A stretch of DNA of 64,000 nt from Rhynchosporium graminicola (GCA_900074885.1 FJUW01000001.1:310001-374000); one strand, 5' to 3'; shown: positions 1 to 13,059, counted from the first letter of the stretch. A program made the numbers and translations. The notes: generated by a model from the sequence alone, not told the origin.

Positions 1-3000
1 CACGATAGACATCAGCGAGCCATTTGACCGGGCTGCTAGAAGTAGCTAGCCGGTGAGTTGCGATAGTTCTGCAGGCTCGTGGCCGAACCACCAATGCAGG
101 GTCTTGCGGAGTAGGCAGGGACATCTCGTACAGGTTCCCTGCATGATCTCAATTAACCAAAATCCAGAAAGCGAAAGAAAGACAAGGGAGAAAGTTGTTA
201 TGAGCGGAATACATCGAACGGCCGTTTGCAAAACCAACATTGTCTCGGCACAATGCACCAAGGCACCTCTTCCTCTCACCGAAATCCTCCAACATCAAGA
301 GTTAAAGGTACCTAGCCGCAGAAGGTAAATATATAATTGTAACACCGGTGTTCGAGAGCGGAGAATTCAAGGCGCAGCGACGACCTCATTGATGGCCCAA
401 AGTGCGGATTCAGCCACTTCCAAGTCATCAACATCCAACAAGCCTCAGCCGCCCGGCCTGAGAATCCAGCCTTCACACCAACAACAAGGCAGAATTTCAC
501 AAAAATCAAAAATCTCTAAAAATGCCTATAGCAGCATGCAAGAATCTTCAATCGGTGAATCCGAGAGCTCCAGCTTCTTTGATCTCATTTTCGTTGGTGA
601 AGCAGTAATTGATCAGTATGACTCAACAACCTGAAGCTTCGGCTTCCAGCATATTCGATGGCTTCCAGCATATTCATCACCTCTCTCTCTGAATCTCGGG
701 TCGCTACGTGATCGGAAATCCTGCAGGGTTCTTACCACATGCTGCTATAGATGAATGTAAGAACCCTAATTCTGTTCGTTTGCCTGCTCAGGGTTTCGCA
801 TGAAAAGCAAGGCACCCGTAGTATGTTGGATAAGGGCAGGAATACAACTGCATCTGGCTAAGTACAATCAATGATCAGGAAATCTTGGGGGCCTCGTGAT
901 AAGCATGAGATGGAATAGAGAATTCTGATATTCTTATCGCCGCGCCCGTAAAAACGAGTGAAATCTGGCGTAAGACTAATATAAATGCTGAAAAGTTCTC
1001 AGTAACTCGATGAGATCATATCTTTTCCCAGGCAACGGGCATCAATTCAGTTGGCATGGACCTCAAACGGTTTCGGTTGAGCCTAGATATTTGGTCTTTG
1101 TTGGTAGCATCATACTCTTTTGCGAAGCTGCTGGGGTTGTGTTCATCAGGGCCGTTTGTAGAAGATGACGGCTTAACACCTTGTCCTAGATCTTACGGAC
1201 GAGAAGGATGATGGACTATCTATCTCCACGCATAATGTGATTGCAAGAGATGTGCTTTTCATCACAGTGACGAAAAGCACAACTCTTTCGAATCTAACGC
1301 GTATGTCAACAAGGAGACCGACCAAGACTCTTCCAGATTTGAAGGCGTAGGAAGGATAAAGTGTCAAAGCCAAAGATAAGAATAAAAGGATAACTCAACC
1401 TTGCGCAGTAGTGGTGATTCAAGGAGCATGAGAAGCAATTGTTGCACTCATGTGATATTCTTCTGCAGCTTCGAGGATAGGGAATTCAATGGTAACAACC
1501 AACCCGCCTTCAACTTTTCAACATAGTCCCTGCACAACTGCCAATTGGATCAACATTTCAGCTCCTGGCAGGAGCGGCACAGCTAGCTTTCCTCTGAAGT
1601 TACACGACAGTAACGCGGTCTCAGACGGCCCAGCTTCTAGTTGTACTCACAACTGATAGCCGATGCGTTTGAAGTGCCCCAATGCCCGTAGCATTGTCAT
1701 CTTTAGCAACTAGCTCAGAATACGAATCTCCACTGAAAGTGCATCTCTTTCACTGGAAGATCTTTCCATCCATCGATCCATTTCCCTCTTAAATCTTGTA
1801 ACAGGAACAGACGACACGCTGGGTTGTATTCCGGCTTTGAGATACGTCACGTCATCCGCAAGGGCCGTGGCTTGTGGCTGTCCTAGGATATGTATCATGG
1901 CGGTGGGTATTTGCATTTAAGGGGTTCACGACAACGAGCTTTCGGCATGGCTGCATTCGAGATGGATGGATGATGAATGGATGATTCGATTTGCGAGGAA
2001 CGAGTGCACTCACTCACTCACTCGACTGGGCTGGGCTGGGTCTCAAATCGTTCGTGAATTGTTCATCAACCCGAATCCGAATTGGTGCAAAACCTGGAGC
2101 AGCGCGTAAATCTCTGCTCAAGTGTGGCTCCATCTCGGCGAGTGACACTCGTGACATTCGAGCTACAAATATTCCAAGAAAAGGTTTGATCTGTCAGATG
2201 GAATCGTGTCTTGACCAGGTATCTGATCGAATCAGTCTCGCTGAAGTTTACGAAGACATGGAAATGAGTAACGTCTTCGACGCAACGGCAAAAGGAGATT
2301 CGGTCACGTGGAAGGGCTACTGTACGCCTACGTCTTCTAGCGAGGCAGGATCTGAACATCACATCACCTTGTCAGAAGGAATCCACACCAAATCTTTGGG
2401 GAAGGACACATGGTTACACGACCCGAGCGTACATTCAAAGATCCATGTCCCGGACGCCACTGTGATACTGGAATTCCTTCCAGTGCCTCAGCTTTGGAAA
2501 TCGGGCCATTCGTTCCGTCAAGGGCAATCCCACCGTCCGTACCCGAGCATCACAGATGCATCACAAATGAAGATCTTAGTTCCTTCGGGAGCTCGATACG
2601 CCAGTATGGATACAAGTGTGTGCCAAATCTGGTTCCGCTAAGTTGCGATGGCAGCGGACAAAAGGTTTTGTTGGGCACTATAGGCATACGGCCCCAATGC
2701 CTTCTATCATGATTATTGCCTTTGCAGCCGATCACTAAACTATCGTCAAGGTTGCAATATGCCGGTTTTAATTGGAAAGGTTTGTGATACTCGACGCTGT
2801 GGACCTGCTCGCACTCGATGCTAGAACTTATGTTGTGTCAATGGAGTACAACCGAAGGCATTGCTGCAAACCAGTAACGTTCTCCTAGCCACGCACCCTA
2901 TGCTGGGTGTTACAAAATGGTGTTTTGTTTTTCGCTTCCTGCTTTTGCGAGTTCACGTCGTTTAAGCTCCAGTATATGCTGGAAGAAAAATGATTACGAG

Positions 3001-3394
3001 CCGTACCAGTACTGAGAATTTCCACTGCTATAGAAAAGGGTCCGTGAATCATTTAGTATGACTTTCCCTCGATGTGCCTTCGAAGGGGAAATCTCGACGA
3101 GCGATACATTACCATCCCGCAAGTCATTGGCAAGGTCTTTTTAATCAATTTGAAATGTAGGTATCCAGCTTTAGCGCCACTGTCCTGATTTGATCGGTGT
3201 TCGGCTATCCCGCCAATCTCCATTCTATGGGATCGCTCGCTCAAAGATGAATATATAGAGGGCAAGGTTGAATGCTTCTCCTCCACTTCACCTTCATCGT
3301 GATCTACCTCTTTCACTATCATCTCTGGGTACCTCACAGAGCACAATCACAAATCACACACGGAAGCAAGCTAGTTTGCGTATCATTTTCCATC
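1..3394. other. Gene-poor left flank
   Basis: No convincing gene is visible here. A plus-strand open frame of 216 codons (1991-2641) has no recognisable domain, no clear coding bias and overlaps other open frames, so I treat it as a possible but unsupported ORF. There is a short direct duplication near 643-680 and simple GATG-like and CACT-like runs at 1960-2035. The last 150 bases belong to the chloroperoxidase promoter. Confidence 0.5.
3252..3258 (+). promoter_or_regulatory. TATA-like element of the chloroperoxidase gene
   Basis: TATATAG lies about 140 bases upstream of the chosen ATG at 3395, a usual distance for a fungal promoter with a leader of roughly 100 bases. It is the best AT-rich core element in this stretch. 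No transcript evidence is available. Confidence 0.4.
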
Positions 3395-5002
3395 ATGATT
3401 ACTGCTCTATTGGTCCTGGCTCTGTCCTTCACTGTGTCTGCCTATCCTGGTATGTCAGAAGGTAACCTCAACGCTCGTCAAGCCGTACCACCTGTTCCGC
3501 TTCCACTATCTCCAAATGAAGGCAACTGTGGCATTATCCCTTGCACCACGTTCAATGCTGCGGATCAGCTCGTCGACGTTCGTCCAGGTACCCTTCATCA
3601 ATTTGTTGCACCAGGATCCTCCGACAAGCGTGGGCCATGCCCAGGTCTCAACGCGGCTGCAAATCATGGGTTTGTTCCTCACAGTGGTATCGCCACTGTT
3701 GCTCAGCGTGAGATCCTCATTCTAGATCATCACTGTATCCTGAGACTGACCTTTGTGCTCGCAGTCACAGATGGTATCGTGAAAGCTTTTAATTTCAGTC
3801 CTGCGCTCGCCACTGCTCTTTCTACCATCGGCCTTGTCCTGACTGGAGATGTTCTCGGAGGCACCTGGTCTATTGGGGGTCCATACCCTGGTAGCCTGCT
3901 GGGAAGCCTACTTTCCAGCCCCGAAGGTCTTTCCTTCTCTCACAGTACGGTTTTTGAATCCTACTAGTTGTGGAAATTTGAAATCGTTTTCTCTGCTGTT
4001 GATAATGTGTACTAAACGTAGACCCAGATGCCTACGAGACTGATGGATCTATGACACGTGTAAGCGTCTTTACCCTCACCAAAGCCTTTGCTAACGATGT
4101 GCTTCAGGGCGACGCGTACATGACGAACGGCGATGCATACTCTTTACAGATGGATCGATTCATGGCACTCTATAATCGATCGGAGCTCTATACCCTGGAT
4201 ATTGTTCGGCAACACAATAAGGCAATGCGAGACTGGTCTGTCCAAAATAACCCATACTATTTCTCTGCGGTTAGTATTCTCTGCTGCCTCTGTAGATTAT
4301 TTGCTGACTCTATCCAGCCATTTGCGGGCCTTGTGACTCCCATCGCACATACACTCGTCCCGCTCGCCTTCAGCAATGTATGTTCTCTGGTTACCATCTT
4401 CACGGGAGGGCGCATGGCTGACTGAACCAGCACTCGGCGAGTAACATTCAGGGTTACCTGGATCGAGGCATTCTCAAGTCATTTTTCTCAATTAGCGGTC
4501 CTGAGAGCGCCCTCGTCTACACCCCAGGTCACGAGCGTATTCCATTGAACTGGTATCGACGACCCACCAACAACCAGCTTGGTATCGTGAATGGATTCGT
4601 TAGCACCCCTGGTCCTTTTCAAATACTCCTCGCTAATCCCAAAAGGCTGATCTCGGTGTGACCGCCACTCGGTTTCCTGATCTCATATCTATAGGCGGTA
4701 ACACAGGTACGGTTAACTCATTTGTTGGCGTCAACCCGGCAGATATATCCGGCGGTATCTTCAACGCCGCAAATCTACTTCGAGGCAACAATCTGGCTTG
4801 TTTCTCTCTGCAAATCATCCAAGCTGAGACTCCATCCTTGCTCACAGGTCTTGTCAGCGCTCTTGGGCTCTCGACTGCGATCTCGTTGCTGAATAACGTC
4901 ATTAATCCAACTATGTCATCACTGGGGTGTCCAACAATGAATACCTTCAATTCTGGAGCTTTCGCACAGTTCCCTGGAAGTGGATATCATCCGCATTCTT
5001 AA
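3395..5002 (+). CDS. Secreted heme-thiolate chloroperoxidase (haloperoxidase family)
   Basis: Seven exons fit: 3395-3707, 3765-3944, 4022-4059, 4108-4269, 4318-4377, 4431-4598 and 4646-5002, giving 425 aa. The ATG at 3395 gives a clean signal peptide (about residues 1-16); an upstream in-frame ATG at 3272 would bury it. Residues 81-83 are the PCP motif, whose Cys82 is the proximal heme-thiolate ligand in this family, followed by GLNAAANHG. Glu170 in DAYETDGS sits where the family keeps its acid-base Glu. Family-typical blocks follow: NNPYYFSAPFAG, SIGGNTG and FNAANLLRGNNLACF. The family uses hydrogen peroxide for halogenation or peroxygenation, outside the cell. Very short exons (38 and 60 nt) are normal for this family. 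The right flank is 1.9 kb without a gene. Substrate cannot be told. Confidence 0.9.
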
Positions 5003-6886
5003 AATGAGTGCGCGTTGTCTTACCAGATATGCCTGGTTGTATTTTCTCGGGCTGAGAATCAATGGTGTGAGTGGCTGGGATAGTACGTTCACAAAAGTTC
5101 TACATCTTATTCTTGTAGCTGGGCAATTGATGTAGTCAACATAAATAATAACTCGAGCAGAATGATGTGCTTCATCTTGAATCTGTGCCATACCACGTGT
5201 TTCTGCCTGAGAAAGCTTTTCCGCCGCGGAGAAAGAGCTGAATTATTCTACTGTACTCGCAATCTCGAAACATCCTGCCTCGCCAAATGTTCCCGCATCA
5301 GTAGCCAAATTCATATAGCATAAGTCAGATCACAGAGATGGCGAACCCCTGGCAAGATTTGTGGCATTTTTGACTGGGTGAACGTAATTAAAGCCATCAA
5401 AGCCCAGGTTTGTCAAATGAAGATTCGAAGATGCCCAAGTATTCCTCTCCAAATCACTGAATCTGGCGAAAGGCCTGCTCTCTCTCTCCTGCAAATCTTT
5501 GGGATATCAGGTACAGATTCGGTCCTACGTCTACAAAGCCTGTACAAAATTAAGCCCTGGGGAATTTCATTATTCTTACTTTGGATATCCTCAACAATGA
5601 GCTGATCCCAATTATTCAAGTTTTTCAATATATGTATGACAGGCTTGGCTTTGTTTTCAATCGGACTCGCTAAGCGAGTCAAATTAGTCTGTAACCACCT
5701 GCGGCCTTCTGATGCTTATTCAACAATAGCGTCAAGACCATCTGCGTACTCGCGGCATAACATCGACTTGCCGATCGGTGGGCGTACTGCCAGTCGGCGT
5801 CGTCATCCTAGGTAACTTGTAACCACGCTTCGCCAAACAATTGGAGCGTTTCTCCTACTCATTCTTGTTGACTTCCAATCGCAAAGAAGCGACGTCAAAT
5901 TTTCTGACAGAAACCACAGGTTTTGCTTGACCGTGTCAGATTCTTCTTTGGCTAGAAATGAACCGAGTGAGCAATAATGTTTAGACGGCTTTTGGACTCG
6001 ACAACAACGGAGAAGACTTCCACGACATCTTGCGACTGGAACAAAAAAGCAAAAATATCAATCAGAAGCCCACACTCGGATGCGTGTGAGGTTCTGACTT
6101 GCAAACGTAATTGAATACGTTTTTTCGATTCGAAGTTTATCGTCGATGTCGTGTGTCGTGTTTAACCGTCGGTGTTCATTTTCGGGTATGAATTGGCTGG
6201 ATGTTGCGTGCACCAGTTTGACCTGACCACGTCGACGTGACTGCCCCTGGTGATGGCAGAACTCGCTTGTTTTGGTATATGTTGGGTTTAAGTGGGGTTT
6301 GAGATTGGGAGGTGGGAGGGTGATTTGAGGGATTCAACGATAACATCAATGGATATGGAGATTTCTGTTCTTCATTACAGAACGATGCTTTCTCGATCGC
6401 CTCTTCGTAGTCCTCCGGTAGTTGGATGTCTATCTCGCCAATATATCTCAGCCAGCAAAATATATCTTGTCACTTATTTAACGCAAACACCGAAGCTATT
6501 TCCCCCTTTCACAGCTACTGCCAGCGTAGGTGCCCAAGCCTCCTGAATATGTTAAGTCACTTGAGGAAGCAGCCTCATCGCGCCTTGCGAGTACCAGAGG
6601 TGAGATTTGAACGTGTACGGCAAATACCACATTTACGAGTGCAGCTGGCCAGACAAAAAGCTCGCATGGTCAGGGGCACTGATGCTACTGCTATTATGCC
6701 CACGGAGGCTGTTGGAGATATACTCTTTGGAGGTGCGGCTATGCTATGCTTGCCGCCCCCTTGTAGATGTGGATCTCTAACAGAGAAACCCGGTGTCAAC
6801 CCTCCGCAGTTCTGAATTAACCTGTGCCCGATAAAATACTGGAAGAATCATCATCTTAGTAGCTCAGGGCCTTGGAGTACCTCCTC
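5003..6886. other. Intergenic, no gene seen
   Basis: Moderately AT-rich sequence with only short, overlapping open frames in conflicting frames. I see no domain, RNA gene or repeat of note. The right end (6800-6886) is the degenerate 3' end of the dipeptidyl-peptidase III relic. Confidence 0.5.
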
Positions 6887-8030
6887 TCAAACACCTCTGT
6901 CTGCCCAGCTTTGTATTAAGCCCTCTCTTGTTGCTGGGTAAGTCTGGTACCGTACTTCACCAGTTTCAAGAAAAGTGTTGCCCATGACGAACAGAGGCCG
7001 CGGTTTCTTTCGTACCATAACAGCATCTCTCCAAGTAAGAGCCAGACCATCAACAGTTGTGATGGATTCAAAGTTGTCCCTGCCACATTCAAAGTCCGCA
7101 GTGCACTTGTAAACATGCAAGTGCGTAGCTAAATCAGAAACGGCACGATGCCCAGCTATGTAAACCAGGTCATTCGATAACTTGATGGTGAGGTTAGCCT
7201 TCCCATCTGGGTGATTTTGTATCTTCAAAGGCGAGGGTACTGCAAGCAGTAGTGTCTTAAGAATGCCGAATCGAGCCTAAATAATCTTTAGAGGGGGAGA
7301 GGAGATAGGGATAAGTTGCTTATCTTTCACGTACGCGGTCGTGTGCTTCGGCCCAAGTCTGCAATACAGACTCCTGACTAGCAGCTCGACATAACACCGA
7401 AGCATTAGAATTACATACCTTCTTCTCCGGGTCGTAGGATGCCAAGCCATTTAGCGCTAGCCAAATAATCTGTAGGTAGGCATTGTACAACACTGTACCA
7501 TGAATCAAATAAAATCCACCTTGTAAATAGTCTTCGTCCGTTGGAGCTGTACCTTCTTTCGCCGTGACTCCAGCCTGTATGACCCCTAGCGCCTCCAGTA
7601 CTTCTTCCTCTTTCATTAACACAAGAGCTATGGATTCTGCCAAGCACTCATTCAAAGCATTATACATACCACCAAAGACTGATTTCGGAATTTCCCCTGC
7701 AGCATACCCACTTTTGATGGCAAGGCCGGTGAAAGGGCTGAGAGGAATGTTTCCCATATCGAAATTGATATTCCCCGCGCTATCCTTTTGAATTAGTCGC
7801 CCACATTCATGACCTATCAGCTCGTTAAGACAGGTCATGGCATTTAAATTCGTTTGATCGAGCCGCTTGTACATCTCAAGATCGTCGGAAGATATAAAGG
7901 GAACGTGCTCGTGGCAAGGAACAGCTGCTAAGCTGTTGGAAAGTAAAATGTGTTTCAGGCCTTGATCATCACGAACTGATCTGTACTTCTGATTATTAGC
8001 TCCGTTGTGTTCACCGCAGAGTAATAGCAC
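6887..8030 (-). pseudogene. Dipeptidyl-peptidase III (M49) relic, N-terminal half missing
   Basis: Two exons are readable on the minus strand, 8030-7335 and 7276-6887, joined by a 58-bp intron with GTACGT donor and TAG acceptor. The splice recreates the family string HDR-ARFGILKTLL. The translation aligns with the C-terminal part of DPP III: the region before the zinc site, the zinc site, the EECRAE-like block and the tail RKKPRPLFVMGNTFL...YPAT.EGLIQSWADR. DPP III is normally about 700 aa; roughly the first 400 are absent. The zinc motif HELLGH reads NELIGH (7809-7826), so the first zinc-ligand His is Asn, while the second His and the motif Glu remain. EECRAE reads NECLAE (7635-7652). With a missing start and a lost metal ligand, an active peptidase is very unlikely. 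It abuts the broken GH31 gene head to head. Confidence 0.82.
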
Positions 8031-8261
8031 TTACTTTTGGACCTGTAATGCCCAATAGCTGTGCGGATGTACAGGAGGCAAGCACTGGACGGCTCATCGA
8101 TATGCTGTGGGGGCCAATCTACTTTGAAAGGAGCATACCTTGTGAACTTACGAGATCTGGCTTCACAAAGATATCATTTTCGCAAGGGCCGAGGTCTTCG
8201 GATCCATTATTGCAGCACCAAGGCAGAAGACGTATGAACTCGTCTGCTTACTGTCTCAGGG

Positions 8262-10301
8262 TTCAATAAGGACATTCAGAATTACTGGAACAAAGAATTC
8301 TCGACATTCTTCTCGCCCAAGAACGGAATCGACATAGATGGGCTTTTGGATCGATATGAATGAGCCGTCCAGCTTTCCCTACAGCTTCCCCTGTTCCGAT
8401 CCCTATGCTGCAGCTGTAGGATTCTCTCCTGAGCCTCCACCAGTCCGAAGCCCTCCTCGCCCACTGCCTGGATTCCCCTGCGCTTTTCAGCCAGCTGGCT
8501 GCTGTGGTGTTAAGGATTATAGAGAGATCGAGATCCCAGGTTCACCTGCACTTGTTTCGAACACTGTCATGGTCTAGCGACAATCTGGAAAGGAACTTGG
8601 ACTACCTGGGAGGAATCTGTTGTACCCAAAATATGCCATTCACAATACGGCTGGAACAGATAATGGTTTGGGAGGTGGCATTTCTAATCACACTGTCAAT
8701 ACGGACGTGATTCATCAGAATGGCCTGGCTATGTGCGATACACACAATCTGTACGGAACTAGTGAGTAGGGTCCTGTCTGACCTATAGAGTTACCACTAA
8801 TATGCCGAGTGATGTCAACGTCCTCGAGATATGCCATGGAGAATCGCCGTCCGACAGAGAGACCCTTCGTCATCACCCGTAAGTACAATAACTACCCTCC
8901 TTGCTATATCATGACTCGGTTCATTTCCTGCATTTTGGTTCCTGCCAGCAATTGTGAACAAAATAATCGCTTACTCCTTCGTGTAGGCAGTACATTCGCT
9001 GGTGCCGGAGCTCATGGTACGTGTAGGGGACGCACATCCTTCTCCTCATTTTTCCCTATTTTAAGATTTCCTTGAGACACGTATTGTTCTCTTCTCAAGG
9101 AATCTTGTCTTCGAACAAGCAATTACTGACCCTCATTACGTACAGTCGGCCATTGGCTTGGTGACAATGTGAGCTCCTGGCTCGGATATCGGATCTCTAT
9201 TCGTACGATGCTGGCTTTTGCTTCTATCTACCAGGTTCCCATGGTTGTAAGAAATATGCCTTCTGAAACTTCTTGAAATATATACTAACAGATCTGTGCG
9301 AAAGGGATCTGATGTTTGTGGATTCGCAGACAACACAACAGAGGCACTTTGTGCTCGATGGGCGACCTTGGGTGTATTCAGCACTTTTTACCGCAACCAG
9401 TAGGTCGAATTTTTCCACGAAAGTCTATTTCAAGTCTTGTACCTTGCTTTCGAAGTTGCTGCCAGCCCTACTTCGCAGCTCGCATCGTGAGCAAACAGTA
9501 TATGCTAACATTCTCTTCAGTAACAGCATCCAACCCAGTATTGCACAGGAGTTCTACCGGTGGGAAAGCGTCACACGAGCAGCCAAAAAAGCAATCGACA
9601 TTCGCTACCGCTTGCTCGATTACATTTATACCGCCTTCTACGAACAAACCGTGGATGGCACACCTCTCCTCAGTCCAATGTTCTACTTATACCCAAACGA
9701 CCCCTCCACCTTTGGACAAGAACTACAATACTTTTACGGGCCATCGATCCTCGTTTCCCCCGTAACAGAAGGAGATTCTACCAGCGTCTCAGTCTACCTC
9801 CCCGACGACATCTTCTACGATTTCTTCACGCATGAGCGTGTGCAAGGAAAAGGCGCCTCTATCCAGATGAACGACATTGGGGTCGAAGAAATTCCTCTGC
9901 ATTATCGCGGTGGTGTCATCGTCCCCCAGCGCGTAGAGAGTGCGATGGCGACCACGGATCTGGGGAAGAAAGATTTCGAGATCGTCATCCCCGTCGAAAA
10001 GGATGGAAGAGCTGCCGGCTCGCTGTATATCGATGATGGCATCAGCATTAAACAGAAGGGAGTTACATACATCAATTTCGAGTTTGATGGAAGGACTTTT
10101 AGCATCAAGGGGAAATATGGATATGAAGCTGGTGTTGCAATTAAGAGACTTGCGTTTCTGGGTGTTGGGGGTGATGTGAATGGGTGTGAGGTTGATGGAA
10201 AGAGTGTTGATGGGTGGAGTCTCGATGCGAAGACGGGTGATCTTATTGTACCGCTTGGAAAGCCACTTACCAGGGAGTTTAAAATGGTCATCAAGAAATG
10301 A
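8262..10301 (+). pseudogene. GH31 alpha-glucosidase relic (frameshift, stop, 5' end missing)
   Basis: The readable part starts at FNKDIQNYWNKEF (8262) and runs to a natural stop at 10301. Exons after the damage are 8338-8761, 8810-8878, 8987-9016, 9146-9246, 9305-9399 and 9521-10301; every junction restores family sequence, for example YGT-MMSTSSRYAM and [20 protein letters not shown]. The nucleophile motif WIDMNE (8347 on) and the acid-base block HWLGDN are both kept. Defects: the frame shifts by one base in a T run (8344-8347) just before WIDMNE; an in-frame TAG lies at 8575-8577; and the upstream half (about 400 residues with signal peptide and N-terminal beta domain) is absent. Intact homologues are secreted maltases of 850-1000 aa. 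A sequencing error could explain the T run but not the missing half and the stop together. Confidence 0.85.
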
Positions 10302-10689
10302 CGTGCGATCATGAGACGGTTCAGACCATGGTTCATCGTCGGTGGCGCAGAATATTATTTGCGACAGCAGTCATGTTCAAGGATCAATGATGAAGAGCAG
10401 TGACATCTCATAGTTACTGAGGCTATGAAACGTTCAAACTGATTAAGGTCTGCTCAATGCATGAACTCGTGATATTTCTTAATATACCAGCAAATTTCTT
10501 GGGCCGAGATTCGGTCATGTGAATGGCAACAGAACACATCGCGGGATGTATATCTCGGTGAATGGTTGTTAGTGTCATAAAAGTGATAAAATTCAATACA
10601 GACTATTATCCACAGTAACGTTTGAATACATATATTCATCAACTACCGAGGCGTTCGTGAGACATACTGTACTATACACAAGCGAAATA
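10302..10689. other. Convergent 3' spacer between GH31 relic and acyl-CoA oxidase
   Basis: 388 bases between two gene ends. AT-rich, with no further gene; it should hold both polyadenylation regions. Confidence 0.5.
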
Positions 10690-13059
10690 CTACAACTTGC
10701 TCTTGAACTTCGAGGTTTCATCCTTCTTGACCAACACGTCGCTATCGGGATACGGATCGACCGTCAGCCCATTCAATGGATTCAGCTCGCTAGCTCTGTA
10801 GAACATATCCTCGTAAACCTTTCCATCCTTACGACCCAAGCTGGAATCGAGCTGCCAATCTGGGAACTGCCACGCATCTACCAAGCTCAGCGCATGCGGT
10901 CTGATCTCTTCCAATAGCTTCATCACGGACTTTGTTCTCGCGAGCTGGATCTGGCGCACGGTGACAGCGGAAGAGGAGTAGAATTCAGAGGCTTCTTTCT
11001 CAAGAGTGTTGAGTGCGTAGAGACGGAAAAGCTTGTGGAGTACGTCAATTGTGGCAGGGTCGAGCTCGTAGCGGAGGCTCTCGCTTTGCAGGGCCTCGTA
11101 GAAGTTCTTGACGACGAGATATTGCGAGTGTGCTGTGCTCAGGCGCCAAAAATCCACGAGAAGCGAGTTCCAAGAGTTCTTCTCAACATCACGGTGCTTG
11201 AGAGCCTCGAATGTCAAGAAGGATGTGCGCCAAGCAAACGCAGCTACGAGATCGCTGTCGGAGCCGAGCACGTCGTGAGCAGCACCCATGTCCTGTTTCT
11301 GAAGGAACGTAGTAAAGATGCGGGAGGTGTCGTTGTTAGGAGCATTTCCTTTGAGTACAGCACGGGCGGACTTCAAGAGATAACGAGCGACTTGTTGCGT
11401 CAACATATAGTTGTCACCCTCCCAGGTTGTGGTCGGAAGGTAATCCGCATACCAAGCACCAATGCCTCCAAAGCTGCTGTATCCGTGTCCACCGCACGCT
11501 CTGCGGCAAACCTCCAAGCCCTCGGCGGCGGTAGTACTACCAAGAGCTTTCAATCCACAAGAAGTAGCATGAAGATCGGCGAGAAGGTCACTACCAGAGT
11601 GTGTTTCCTCGGGTCCAGCTCCGCGATTGGTATCTACGGTTTCTGCAGATACTTGCATTCGCTTCTGATTTTCCTGGTACAAGCCCATCATGGCCTTTCC
11701 AGTGAAATGAAGAGCAAAGGTTGCCGCCAAGAGAGGAAGCAGACGGAACTGCACCATCGTATAGTTGAGAACTTGATTCTCTTCGTGAGAAGAGCCCGAT
11801 GGAGCATCACGATCTTGAAACTGACGTCTGACAGCAGCATATCTTGTGGCAATAGTCACACCCCGGGCGAGTACACCTCCGGATTGCAATACGATAGTGG
11901 ACCTTACCCATGTAAGTGTTCCGTAAATCAAGGAAGGGGAAGATGGCTTGACATATTTGTTGGTTTCTGATATTATTGTCAGTATGGTATTATATTATAA
12001 CGAAGGCTCGTAGACTGGGTGGGAGCAGAGTAAAATTCCGTTCTCAGGCGATAAGAACAGAAGCAATATTTGACTTACCCGGATCAACCCTAGAGAACTT
12101 AGCCAACATGTTGATGTGCGGAATCTTGAACTTGTTGAGCAAGAGAAATCCATTGTCCATTGTATTATAACCGAACTTTGGTCCAATATCACCAACGTGA
12201 ACACCCTCGAGTGGTTCGTGTGTTTTCATGTCCCTGATTTGGCAGACAAATGGATGAGGTCCATAGGGCTTTCCGGCGATAATCAGTTGCGCCATCACAA
12301 CAGCATGATTTGCTGTACGTCCTAGAGAACCAATCCACCATTTTGATGCAGTAAGATGAGGCGAATGTAAGATAAAAGTCTTGTCTTCTGGGTTCCCTGA
12401 GACAGCAGTCAGTAAAGGCTCCATCAGAGGGTTCATGAGTGGGACGAGGCATGTTTGTGGCGATTCTTGATGCAAGCGAAAATGTTCAAGTCCCTCAGAA
12501 CTTACAGGTGGCTGTTGTCTCCAATCCTCGCACGTTGGATCCATGACCGAGTTCTGTTTGTGCGTAACACCCAATTGCCTTATAATTCTGCGCGGGTTCG
12601 AGGAAGAGTTTGTGCTGTTCGGGAGTTCCTTGTCCTTCGAGAGTTGTCTAATAGGACGTAAGTATTTGCCAACGCATTACGGAAAAAGGAACATACCAGA
12701 TACATGCTAGCATGAAGCCCATATGGTCCAGGCTCCGAAATCAAATCGTTTGCCATTATATAATCATCTCGATCCCAGTTGTGCTTGACTTGTAACTGTC
12801 TTAGTCGCTTTGCACGAGCCAATGCCGTCTTGAACTTGTCCACCCTGCCATCGAAGTAGTTCTGCGATTTGTCGAACACCTTTTCCGCTTCGAGAATCTT
12901 CAGGATCTTATCTTGTCGCTCCAAAACATCTTTAGTGAACAGAAAGTTGGAGAGCTTCTCAATGGAGATTTTTGACTTCTGTCTCTCGGCTTGTATAAGT
13001 TCAGTGCCCTGGGGCGCAGATGGCTTAAGCTCTTTCACCCATTGAGGAGTTGGAGACAT
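10690..13059 (-). CDS. Peroxisomal acyl-CoA oxidase
   Basis: Four exons fit: 13059-12697, 12647-12506, 12396-12079 and 11966-10690, giving 699 aa, the usual size. It catalyses the first step of peroxisomal beta-oxidation, oxidising acyl-CoA to trans-2-enoyl-CoA with FAD and making hydrogen peroxide. Visible blocks are the N-terminal helical domain, the FAD/substrate region [22 protein letters not shown], then [12 protein letters not shown] and [18 protein letters not shown], and a C-terminal domain with [11 protein letters not shown]. The protein ends in SKL, a canonical PTS1 signal, so it acts in the peroxisome matrix. All introns have GTAAGT- or GTATGT-type donors. It is convergent with the broken GH31 gene and looks intact. 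Confidence 0.96.

Noticed and set aside
1991..2641. 216-codon plus-strand ORF as a firm gene
   Set aside because: No homology pattern that I recognise, its start lies in a simple repeat, and another frame is open over the same DNA; left as unsupported.
11035..11970. 311-codon plus-strand ORF
   Set aside because: Antisense shadow of the acyl-CoA oxidase last exon.
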